A model generated the notes under the pieces. The model saw only the letters and a list, made by a program, of their open reading frames with translations, did not search any database and was not told the origin of the DNA. Positions 1-7,155 of a DNA stretch of 64,000 nucleotides are shown here, in pieces. This DNA is from Lachnospiraceae bacterium. Lineage in GTDB: Bacteria; Bacillota; Clostridia; Lachnospirales; Lachnospiraceae. The position numbers and the translations under genes are program-made. Location: NCBI GenBank assembly GCA_017617545.1, contig JAFZVZ010000017.1, positions 226,843 through 290,842 on the forward strand. The letters run 5' to 3'. Numbering within the stretch: position 1 is the stretch's first letter; every line of letters begins with the position of its first letter.

Positions 1-42
1 GACCGAACGCGGAACACACGCAGAAATTACAGATTTTACCGG

Positions 43-68
43 GGAAACGCTGAGCTATCAGCGTTTCC
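43..68. terminator. Perfect hairpin before nrnA
   Basis: An 11-bp perfect stem (43-53 with 58-68, arms GGAAACGCTGA/TCAGCGTTTCC, loop gcta) lies just before the nrnA ribosome binding site. There is no real T tract, so termination is doubtful. It probably marks the end of the upstream gene; rbfA would be expected from gene order, but the 40 bases left are too few to identify it. A similar GGAAACGCC/GGCGTTTCC hairpin lies between the two folC genes. Confidence 0.5.
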
Positions 69-84
69 TTGATATGGAGAGTTT

Positions 85-1038
85 ATGAACAGAAGTTTAC
101 TTGATTCGATCGAAGCAGCGAAAACGATCGGGATCACGGGTCATATTCACCCGGACGGAGACAGCGTCGGCTCCTGCATGGCGCTGTATCATTACATCCG
201 CAGCACCTATCCTGAGAAGACGGTTCAAGTCTACCTTGAAAAGCCCGCCGACAACCTCATGGTGGCGGACGGCTTTGACAGCATCGACAGTGATTTTACG
301 AAGCCGGAAACGCCGTATGATCTGTTCGTCGTGCTTGACTGCAGCAGCGCGGAGCGGTTTGCCCCTGCGAAGGAGCTTGTGGAAGAGGCTGTAAAGACCT
401 ATGTCGTCGATCACCACATGACGAACACGCATTTTGCGGATGACGGTGTCATCCTTCCGGACGCGAGCTCCACGTGTGAGGTTCTTTATGACCTCATTGA
501 GGACGATAAGATCAACCGTGCCGCGGCAACGTTTCTGTACCTCGGCATCGTGCATGACACGGGCGTATTCCGTTTCCCTGCGTGTACGGAGCACACGATG
601 CAGATCGCGGGACGCATGCTCACCAAGGGCGTCAACGCACAGCAGCTGATCGACGATTCGTTCTACCGCAAAACCTATGCGCAGAACCGCCTGATCGGAG
701 ATGCCGTGGCTCGCTCGGAGCTTCTTCTCGACGGGAAAATGATCTACACGGTCGTCACGCTTGACGACATCGCCAAATTCGGCGTCGGTCCCAAGGAGAC
801 GGAAGGTCTGATCGACCAGCTGCGTCTCACGAAGGGGATCGAGGTTGCCGTGTTTGCGCGTCAGGAGGATATCGACACCTACAAGATCAGCATGCGCGCG
901 ATCGAGAAGGTCAATGTCGCGTCCATCTGCGCGTCTTTCGGCGGCGGCGGACATATTTTTGCCGCAGGCTGCACCGTCAAGGGCAATCTGAGCGATTACA
1001 TTACCCAGATCTCGGCGATGGTACTTCTGCAGCTGTAA
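85..1038 (+). CDS. nrnA: NrnA-like DHH-family nanoRNase / pAp phosphatase
   Basis: 317 aa, the usual length for NrnA. The DHH-family signatures are visible: HIHPDGDS at residues 20-27, VVDHH with the Asp-His-His at 109-111, and the glycine-rich GGGGH motif of the DHHA1 domain near 286-290. The family degrades 2-5 nt RNAs from the 5' end with Mn2+ and dephosphorylates 3'-phosphoadenosine 5'-phosphate in the cytoplasm. The ATG follows a GGAG at 76-79. The gene precedes truB, the standard order rbfA-nrnA-truB-ribF-rpsO in Firmicutes. Function is assigned by family. Confidence 0.93.
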   Translation: MNRSLLDSIEAAKTIGITGHIHPDGDSVGSCMALYHYIRSTYPEKTVQVYLEKPADNLMVADGFDSIDSDFTKPETPYDLFVVLDCSSAERFAPAKELVEEAVKTYVVDHHMTNTHFADDGVILPDASSTCEVLYDLIEDDKINRAAATFLYLGIVHDTGVFRFPACTEHTMQIAGRMLTKGVNAQQLIDDSFYRKTYAQNRLIGDAVARSELLLDGKMIYTVVTLDDIAKFGVGPKETEGLIDQLRLTKGIEVAVFARQEDIDTYKISMRAIEKVNVASICASFGGGGHIFAAGCTVKGNLSDYITQISAMVLLQL

Positions 1039-1046
1039 ACGCATTT

Positions 1047-1106
1047 TTCGGAAAATGATGCTTCATTTTCCGTATCATGAGCTCCCGGATATCGACGTGT
1101 CCGGGA
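1047..1106 (+). other. Two tandem hairpins between nrnA and truB-ribF
   Basis: First hairpin: CGGAAAATGA-tgct-TCATTTTCCG, a perfect 10-bp stem built from two inverted copies of the CGNAAAAT octamer that recurs across the window. Second hairpin: CTCCCGGA paired with TCCGGGAG across about 10 nt. Neither has a T tract, so they may be processing or stability elements rather than terminators. Confidence 0.45.
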
Positions 1107-1133
1107 GTATCCATTTGTGAAGCAGGTAAGGGA

Positions 1134-3026
1134 ATGAACGGAATTATCGTAGTCAACAAGGAGCGTGGGTATTCCTCCTTCGACGTGATCGCGGTGCTCC
1201 GCGGTGTGCTCGGCATGAAGAAGCTCGGGCATACGGGGACACTCGATCCCGAAGCGGAGGGGGTTCTTCCGGTGTGCCTTGGATTTGCCACGAAGGTCTG
1301 TGATTACCTGATGGCGCAGAAGAAGGAGTACATCGCTCACGGGCGCCTCGGGATCACCACGGACACGCAGGACATCCACGGGACCGTGCTCACGGAGAAA
1401 CCGTTCCATGTGACGGAAAATGAGTTCCGCGATACGCTGGAAAGCTTCCTTGGGGATATTGAGCAACTGACGCCGATGTATTCCGCGAGGAAGATCGACG
1501 GCGTCAAGCTTGTGGATCTGGCAAGACGCGGCATCACGATCGAGCGCTCCAAGAAGACGGTGCGCATCTACGAGGCGGAGCTTCTTTCCTTTGATGCAGA
1601 GACGGGAGAGTACGCGATCCGCATTCTCTGCCAGAAGGGAACATACATCCGCACGATCTGCAACGACATCGGGGAAAAGCTCGGTTGCGGTTCCTGCATG
1701 ACGTCGCTTGTGCGCACGAAGACCGGACGGTTTACGATCGAGCACAGCTATACGATCGATGATCTACGCAAGCTGCGTGAGGAAGGGCGTCTTGACGAGG
1801 CGATCGTGCCGATCGACGCGATGTACCTTGGTTGCCGTCCGTTCGCGCTTGATCCCGATCAGTTAAAGAGCATCCGCAACGGCAATTACCTTGAGCCCGA
1901 GTGGCTGACACCATGCGAAGAGCCGGTTCCGGAGCAGTTTCGCGACATCTACGAAAACCTTCTCGGAAAGGACGAGGCAAACTGCATCCGCGTGTACTCG
2001 GAGGGAGAATTTTACGCGGTATATCAAAGAAAAGGCCGCAGATACCGTCCCCTGCAGATGTACCACGAAGTGGATAATGAGTTCAATCATCAGAAGAAAA
2101 TCGCAGGAAAACAGGATGGGGACAGTACCGGTTCCGAGCAGAAGAGTGCAAAAGCTTCTTCCGATCAGAACGCTGTGCCTGGCGTCTGCATCAGCATAGG
2201 CAAGTTCGACGGACTTCATCTCGGGCATCGCCGCCTGATCGAGGAGATGCGCCGTTCCGGTCTTTCCGGCATGCTTCTCTCCGTGGAGCAGCAGCCTGCC
2301 GAGCGAGGAATTCTTACGGAAGACGAGTGCCGCACGCTGGCTGCGGAGCTTGGCATACAGCAATTTGAGATCTGGCCGCTCACAGAAGAAAACAGACAGA
2401 TGTCTCCCAGGACATTCGTTCGTGATATTCTGATCAGCAAATACCACGCGAAGCAGATCGTCGTAGGAGAGGATTTCCGCTTCGGCCGTGACCGTACCGG
2501 AGACGCTGCGACGCTTCGCAAGATCGCTTCCGACTGCGGTGTACGATGCACCATCTGTCCGATGGTCATCCGCGACGGAGCGCATGTATCGAGTTCGCGG
2601 ATCCGCGGGCTGATCAACGAGGGAAATATGCTCAAGGCCGCAGAGCTTCTCGGAGAGCCGTATTTTATCCGCGGAACCGTTGAAAAAGGCAAGCAGCTCG
2701 GACGTACGATCGGTTTTCCGACCGTAAACCTGCTTCCGCCTGCATCCAAAATTCTTCCGCCGTTCGGCGTATACCGCACCGAGACGACCGTTCACGGCAC
2801 AGTCTACCGCTCGGTCACCAACATCGGTGACAACCCGAGCGTGCACGACGGGATCGTTCATCCCGTTACGATCGAGACGCACATTCTCGATTTCAACGAG
2901 GAGCTGTACGGAGAGACGATCCGCGTAAGCTTTCTTGCAAGACTGCGAGGGCAGGAAACCTTCGCCTCGCTTGAAGAGTTGCAGCAACAACTGAAGAAGG
3001 ATATCGCTTCCGTGCGCGAACAATGA
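1134..3026 (+). CDS. truB-ribF: TruB tRNA pseudouridine-55 synthase fused to RibF (riboflavin kinase / FAD synthetase)
   Basis: A single uninterrupted 630-aa frame holds two enzymes that are usually separate adjacent genes. Residues 1 to about 310 are TruB: the GTLDPEAEG catalytic motif has its nucleophilic Asp at 38, and KGTYIRT and a PUA-like tail follow. Residues about 320-350 are a polar linker. Residues from about 353 on are RibF: GKFDGLHLGH (356-365) is the nucleotidyltransferase HxGH motif, and GRTIGFPTVN (about 523-532) is the riboflavin kinase motif. The protein would make Psi55 in tRNA and convert riboflavin to FMN and FAD. The ATG at 1134 was preferred over in-frame 1077 because TruB homology begins with MNGIIVVNK and AGGTAAGGG precedes it. 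A sequencing or assembly fusion is not excluded but no frameshift sign is seen. Confidence 0.9.
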   Translation: MNGIIVVNKERGYSSFDVIAVLRGVLGMKKLGHTGTLDPEAEGVLPVCLGFATKVCDYLMAQKKEYIAHGRLGITTDTQDIHGTVLTEKPFHVTENEFRDTLESFLGDIEQLTPMYSARKIDGVKLVDLARRGITIERSKKTVRIYEAELLSFDAETGEYAIRILCQKGTYIRTICNDIGEKLGCGSCMTSLVRTKTGRFTIEHSYTIDDLRKLREEGRLDEAIVPIDAMYLGCRPFALDPDQLKSIRNGNYLEPEWLTPCEEPVPEQFRDIYENLLGKDEANCIRVYSEGEFYAVYQRKGRRYRPLQMYHEVDNEFNHQKKIAGKQDGDSTGSEQKSAKASSDQNAVPGVCISIGKFDGLHLGHRRLIEEMRRSGLSGMLLSVEQQPAERGILTEDECRTLAAELGIQQFEIWPLTEENRQMSPRTFVRDILISKYHAKQIVVGEDFRFGRDRTGDAATLRKIASDCGVRCTICPMVIRDGAHVSSSRIRGLINEGNMLKAAELLGEPYFIRGTVEKGKQLGRTIGFPTVNLLPPASKILPPFGVYRTETTVHGTVYRSVTNIGDNPSVHDGIVHPVTIETHILDFNEELYGETIRVSFLARLRGQETFASLEELQQQLKKDIASVREQ

Positions 3027-3080
3027 CACAAACAACGGTTTTTCGCACGGAAAATACATGAATTTCATGTAAAATGCCTG

Positions 3081-3109
3081 TTTACAAGCAGACGCAACTG
3101 TGTTATAGT
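3081..3109 (+). promoter_or_regulatory. Sigma-A type promoter for rpsO
   Basis: TTTACA (3081-3086), a 17-bp spacer, and TATAGT (3104-3109). It gives an rpsO leader of about 80 nt, long enough for S15 autoregulation, but no specific S15-binding fold was recognised. Confidence 0.7.
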
Positions 3110-3197
3110 ATCGAAGTCAGCCAAGTCCCAGTCAACGGATTCTCCAACCCTGGCCTGGATTTCGGCGGTTTCTAATTCATAAAAGGAGGCAAAAATC

Positions 3198-3464
3198 ATG
3201 ATCACGAAGGAAAAGAAAGCAGCGATCATTGCTGAGTACGGCAAGACCCCTGCAGACACCGGATCGCCTGAGGTACAGATCGCAATTCTCACCGAGAGAA
3301 TTACGGAGCTCACTGAGCATCTGAAGAACAACAAGCAGGACAACCATTCCCGTCGCGGCCTTTACATGATGGTCGGTCAGAGAAGAGGTTTGCTTGACTA
3401 CCTCAAGAAGAAGGATATCAATGCTTATCGTGCGCTGATCGAGAAGCTCGGCATCCGTAAGTAA
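3198..3464 (+). CDS. rpsO: 30S ribosomal protein S15
   Basis: 88 aa, the canonical S15 length. It begins [15 protein letters not shown] and contains the conserved [15 protein letters not shown] and DNHSRRGL segments, ending in LGIRK. It binds 16S rRNA in the central domain and nucleates assembly with S6/S18. An AAGGAGG stands 8 nt before the ATG, and the gene has its own promoter and terminator. In many bacteria pnp follows directly; here pnp lies 6.5 kb downstream beyond folate and cellulase genes. Confidence 0.98.
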   Translation: MITKEKKAAIIAEYGKTPADTGSPEVQIAILTERITELTEHLKNNKQDNHSRRGLYMMVGQRRGLLDYLKKKDINAYRALIEKLGIRK

Positions 3465-3474
3465 TTCGTACGCA

Positions 3475-3507
3475 AGAGCTGTCGTCACCATGCGGCAGCT
3501 CTTTTTA
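3475..3507 (+). terminator. Intrinsic terminator of rpsO
   Basis: AGAGCTG pairs with CAGCTCT across a short interrupted loop and is followed directly by TTTTT. It closes the rpsO transcript. Confidence 0.8.
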
Positions 3508-3546
3508 CGGAAAACCATTTTCCGAACAAAACATAATATCAACGAA

Positions 3547-3647
3547 AGCAGAGTAAGAGCGGAAGCGTCAAGTGTCCGGGGGACGGGGAGTTGCCCTCGG
3601 AACGAAAAGCCGAAAGGCTTGCGGTTTCCGGTCTGCATCCCGCTGCT
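3547..3647 (+). promoter_or_regulatory. Tetrahydrofolate (THF) riboswitch of folT
   Basis: The sequence matches the THF/folT riboswitch pattern: P1 AGCAG (3547-3551) with CTGCT (3643-3647), a GAGTA near the 5' strand, the GCGTCAAGTGT segment, a GGGAGTTGCC loop, AACGAAAAGCC and GCATCCCGCT near the 3' strand. The class binds reduced folates and controls folate transport or synthesis in Clostridia and Lactobacillales. It sits directly upstream of folT, which fits. Recognition is from memory of the consensus; a covariance-model search would confirm it. Confidence 0.85.
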
Positions 3648-3660
3648 ACCTTAAGGATTT

Positions 3661-3704
3661 TCCTCCTTTTCGTAGCGAACCACGGGACGAAAGGAGGACT
3701 TTTT
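3661..3704 (+). promoter_or_regulatory. Riboswitch expression platform: SD-sequestering, terminator-like hairpin
   Basis: TCCTCCTTTTCGT (3661-3673) is complementary, with one bulge, to ACGAAAGGAGGA (3687-3698), which contains the folT Shine-Dalgarno. The stem is followed by CTTTTTT just before the ATG. One hairpin could thus hide the ribosome binding site and also act as an intrinsic terminator, giving OFF control when folate is bound. Confidence 0.75.
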
Positions 3705-3705
3705 T

Positions 3706-4323
3706 ATGATCAAAAACAGCCGTCGCAATTCGTCAACCTATGTAAAACTGATCAGCTTCATGGGCATCATGATCGCTCTTCAGTTCGTGACAGAATACTA
3801 CCTGTCAGTCACCATCGCCGACAAATACCGCATTTCCTTCACCTTTCTGATCCGTGCCATAACCGGCTACTGCATCGGATGGCTCGGAGGCATCGTTTCG
3901 GCGATCACCGATGTGCTCGGCGGATTTCTTCTGTATGGAGGTTCGATGAACCCCGGGATCACGCTCACGCGCTTCCTGCAAGGTCTCACCGTCGGTCTGC
4001 TCCTGTACCGAAAGAGCAAGAAAGAGCGCATCATCGCAGCTTCCGTCATCGACAACCTTGTGCTCAGCCTTATTCTCAACACGTACTTTATCTTCAGCTA
4101 CACCGGAACTCCTTTTACGGTTGCGACGATCACCCCGAGAGCGATCGTTGCCGCTGCAAGCCTTGTTGTTGAGATCGCGGTGTTGCTGATGCTGATGCCG
4201 AAGCTTCTTCCTTCGGTGCGGAAATTCATGTACAAGGGATTCTGGACCGAGGAGCAGGATACGGCTTCGGAAGAACCTGCCGTTGAAGCAGCTGCACCTT
4301 CGGATACAGCGGAAAATGTATAG
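3706..4323 (+). CDS. folT: Folate-specific ECF transporter S component FolT
   Basis: 205 aa, about six hydrophobic segments. The membrane-embedded segment GWLGGIVSAITDVLGGFL and the following ALT-RFLQGLTVGLLLY pattern are typical of ECF S components. FolT binds folate and works with the shared EcfA/A'/T energising module, which is not in this window. The THF riboswitch upstream and two folC genes downstream support folate as substrate. The C-terminal 30 residues are acidic and probably disordered. The ATG follows AAGGAGG with an A/T-rich spacer. Confidence 0.9.
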   Translation: MIKNSRRNSSTYVKLISFMGIMIALQFVTEYYLSVTIADKYRISFTFLIRAITGYCIGWLGGIVSAITDVLGGFLLYGGSMNPGITLTRFLQGLTVGLLLYRKSKKERIIAASVIDNLVLSLILNTYFIFSYTGTPFTVATITPRAIVAAASLVVEIAVLLMLMPKLLPSVRKFMYKGFWTEEQDTASEEPAVEAAAPSDTAENV

Positions 4324-4381
4324 CAATCTGCCCGAAGAGGTGCGTCTGTAACTCCGTCACCTCGGAAAAGGGCTAAAAGGG

Positions 4382-4410
4382 TTGAATTACAGCGATAAAT
4401 GAGTTACACT
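4382..4410 (+). promoter_or_regulatory. Promoter for the folC genes
   Basis: TTGAAT (4382-4387), a 17-bp spacer, and TACACT (4405-4410). It lies about 85 bp before the first folC, so the folC genes may be expressed independently of the riboswitch. Confidence 0.55.
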
Positions 4411-4494
4411 GTAAAGAGAGAAGAGCAGGATATCATCCTGATTATGAAGAGAGAGAACGCGTCGACCGTCGTATGCGCGTAGGTTGAGGTACTT

Positions 4495-5760
4495 ATGAGA
4501 TTTACAGATGCTGTACGCTTCATAAGAAACGAAGAAACGAACAAGTCAAAACCGGGCCTGGATCGGGTCAACTACTGCCTCGGACTGCTGAAGCATCCCG
4601 AGGCTTCTCAGCGTATTATCCACGTTGTCGGAACCAATGGCAAGGGATCCACGGCAACCATGATCACGAACATCCTTGTCGCGGCAGGTTACCATGTCGG
4701 TACCATGATCTCGCCGGCACTGCACGGTGTCACGGATTACTACCGCATCGACGGCAAGCCGATCACGACCGCGCAGTTCGTCAACAGTGTGGAAACGCTG
4801 AAGTCTGCGCTCCGTCCCATGGAGATGAGCAGCCCGGAGACCAAGAAGGATCTGGATCCCACGGAGTTTGAGCGCGCCGTATGCGTCGGCCTGATCCTGT
4901 TTAAGATGGAGAACTGTGATTTTACGGTGCTCGAGGCAGGCATGGGCGGTCTCAACGACGCGACCAACGTAGGGCAGGGGTGCCTTACGGTCGTCACGAA
5001 GATCGCACTCGATCATATGCAATATCTTGGGAACACGCTTGAGGAGATCACACGTGAGAAGCTGGGTATCGCAAGTCCCGGTGAACCGATCGTGATGGGT
5101 GTCAACTCAACGATCGTCACCGACGCCGCTACACGCTGGTGCAAGGAGAACCGTCACGAGCTGCACATCGCGGCCATCGCCGACGACAGCTTCTTCCCGA
5201 ATGAGCGCGCGATGATCGCCGAGTACCAGAAGAGTAATATTTCAACCGCCCAGAAGGCTGTGGAAATACTCACCGGAATGAACTTTGACGGCACTTCCCT
5301 GAACATCGATGATTTCGCGATGGAGGCGGGCATCCGTTCCGCCAACCTTCCGTACCGCTTCGATGTGCGCAAGAAGGATCCGTACCTGATCTTCGACGGT
5401 GGACACAATCCCGACTGTATAGACGCTTTGTGCCGTTCGCTCCGCTCATTTTCCGGAGATATGAAATACTATGTCGTGACAGGAGTGCTGGCGGACAAGG
5501 ATTACCCCGCCATGTACGAGATGCTGCAGCAGTACGCGCTCGGATTTGTGTGCATCACGCCGCCGAACAACCGCGCGCTGCCCGCGAAGGACCTCAGTGA
5601 GGCTCTCGCAAGATTCGAAAAGCCCGTCGAGGTCGCGGAGACCATGGTTGAGGCCGTGGAGCGGATCAAGGAGCTCCGCAAGAAGGGATACCCCGTGCTC
5701 GTCACCGGATCCCTCTATATCATGCCCGCGATCGTTGCCGCATGGAACAAGACAAGATAA
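4495..5760 (+). CDS. folC: Folylpolyglutamate synthase family protein (first paralogue)
   Basis: 421 aa Mur-ligase-fold enzyme. The P-loop is VVGTNGKGSTAT near residues 42-53; EAGMGGLNDATN and DGGHNPD (cf. the ADP-forming ligase motifs) follow. FolC adds gamma-linked glutamate to folates in the cytoplasm, trapping them inside the cell, and in some bacteria also makes dihydrofolate. The N-terminal lid region (GVTDYYRIDGKPI) differs from the second copy. GAGG precedes the ATG. The division of labour between the two paralogues is unknown. Confidence 0.85.
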   Translation: MRFTDAVRFIRNEETNKSKPGLDRVNYCLGLLKHPEASQRIIHVVGTNGKGSTATMITNILVAAGYHVGTMISPALHGVTDYYRIDGKPITTAQFVNSVETLKSALRPMEMSSPETKKDLDPTEFERAVCVGLILFKMENCDFTVLEAGMGGLNDATNVGQGCLTVVTKIALDHMQYLGNTLEEITREKLGIASPGEPIVMGVNSTIVTDAATRWCKENRHELHIAAIADDSFFPNERAMIAEYQKSNISTAQKAVEILTGMNFDGTSLNIDDFAMEAGIRSANLPYRFDVRKKDPYLIFDGGHNPDCIDALCRSLRSFSGDMKYYVVTGVLADKDYPAMYEMLQQYALGFVCITPPNNRALPAKDLSEALARFEKPVEVAETMVEAVERIKELRKKGYPVLVTGSLYIMPAIVAAWNKTR

Positions 5761-5775
5761 CTTTGAACTGTAATG

Positions 5776-5802
5776 GGAAACGCCTCATACGGCGTTTCCT
5801 TT
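5776..5802 (+). terminator. Weak hairpin between folC paralogues
   Basis: GGAAACGCC (5776-5784) pairs with GGCGTTTCC (5791-5799), loop tcatac, followed by only TTT. It may attenuate transcription or stabilise mRNA ends. Confidence 0.4.
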
Positions 5803-5821
5803 GCCATTCAACGGAGGACAC

Positions 5822-7117
5822 ATGACTTACGAGGAAGTATTAAACCGACTGACGAGCACGGATTTTTTCTCCGCATCCGCAGGACTGTACCGGATGCGCA
5901 ACATGCTCCGTCACTTCAACGATCCGCAGGACGCGATCCCCTGTGTGCATGTCGCCGGAACCAACGGCAAGGGCTCCGTCTGCGCGATCCTCGACTCGGT
6001 GCTTCGCCGCGCAGGCTACCGCACGGGATTGTTCACATCGCCGTTTCTGTATGATTTCCGTGAGCGGATCAGGATCAACGGAGACATGATCCCGCAGGAC
6101 GACCTCGCGCGCATCGGAACGGAAGTTTTCGACTATGTCGACAAGCTTTTTGCCCCCGTCAACCAGTTTGAGCTTCTGACGCTGATCGCTCTTTTGTACT
6201 TCCGGGAGCAGAGCTGTGATATCATCATCATGGAGACGGGTCTCGGCGGCACCTTCGATCCGACCAACGTCGTCGCCGCGCCGGTCTGCTCCGTCATCAC
6301 CAACATCGGACTGGATCACTGCGCGATACTCGGTGACACGATCGCGAAGATCGCGGCAGCGAAAGCCGGCATCATCAAGCCCGGCCGCGATGTGTGCGTC
6401 TATCCGGTCTGTCCCAAAGCGGAAAATGTGATCACTCAGTTCGCGCTTCGTGCGTCTGCGCCGATTCATTTTACGGACAAGGATGAACTCAAGGAGCTGC
6501 CGCCTGTAGCGGGATATGAGCATTTTTCGTATCGCGGTCAGGAATACGTATTGTCACTCCGAGGAAAGCACCAGCAGTACAACGCGGCCACCGCGTGGGA
6601 GGCGCTCGCCGTCATCAACCAAAACGGGTTCTACATCAGCGACCGCGACATCGCGGACGGCATGAAGACCGTCAATTGGCCCGGACGCCTGGAGGTTCTA
6701 AACAAAAGCCCGCTTGTGTATTACGACGGCGGACACAATCCGCAGTGCGTACAGGCGATCGCGGAGTGGTTCCGCTCGGAAGAGTTTGCGGGCAAGAAAC
6801 TCACGATCTTCACGGGCATGGTCAGCAACAAGGACTACCGCACGATGCTGCAGACACTCAAGACGCTTACGGACGACGTGTATTTCTACCGCTTTGACAG
6901 CAAGCGCGCGATCCCCGAGGACGAGGTCGCAAGGCTCTGTGAGGAGTTCGGCATGAAGCAGATCACCGACTTAAGCGCCGCCTGCCGTGAGTATTTTGCG
7001 AAGGCCGGGAAACATGATGTCCTGCTGATCACCGGGTCGCTCTACCTCGCGGATGAGGCGAAGCAAGCTGTGGTGTACGCAGCTGCCAATAAAAAAGCGG
7101 ACGCGAAAGAAATATAG
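5822..7117 (+). CDS. folC: Folylpolyglutamate synthase / dihydrofolate synthase family protein (second paralogue)
   Basis: 431 aa. It starts MTYEEVLNRL; the in-frame codon at 5801 lies before the GGAGGACAC ribosome site, so 5822 was chosen. The P-loop HVAGTNGKGSV, the segment TSPFLYDFRERIRINGDMI, ETGLGGTFDPTNV and YYDGGHNPQC are all typical of FolC. It is closer to the textbook FolC pattern than the upstream copy. Two tandem folC genes after folT suggest folate capture followed by polyglutamylation. Confidence 0.9.
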   Translation: MTYEEVLNRLTSTDFFSASAGLYRMRNMLRHFNDPQDAIPCVHVAGTNGKGSVCAILDSVLRRAGYRTGLFTSPFLYDFRERIRINGDMIPQDDLARIGTEVFDYVDKLFAPVNQFELLTLIALLYFREQSCDIIIMETGLGGTFDPTNVVAAPVCSVITNIGLDHCAILGDTIAKIAAAKAGIIKPGRDVCVYPVCPKAENVITQFALRASAPIHFTDKDELKELPPVAGYEHFSYRGQEYVLSLRGKHQQYNAATAWEALAVINQNGFYISDRDIADGMKTVNWPGRLEVLNKSPLVYYDGGHNPQCVQAIAEWFRSEEFAGKKLTIFTGMVSNKDYRTMLQTLKTLTDDVYFYRFDSKRAIPEDEVARLCEEFGMKQITDLSAACREYFAKAGKHDVLLITGSLYLADEAKQAVVYAAANKKADAKEI

Positions 7118-7155
7118 ATCAGACATAAAACACGCTAAGAGGAAAGGAAACACTG

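Noticed and set aside
2-88. C-terminal end of an upstream protein overlapping nrnA by ATGA
   Set aside because: A frame is open to the TGA at 86-88, but it runs through a perfect 11-bp hairpin, and another frame stops at 51-53. Too short to decide which is real.
1863-3068. 401-aa open frame on the minus strand
   Set aside because: Antisense to the RibF part of truB-ribF, which has all expected motifs.
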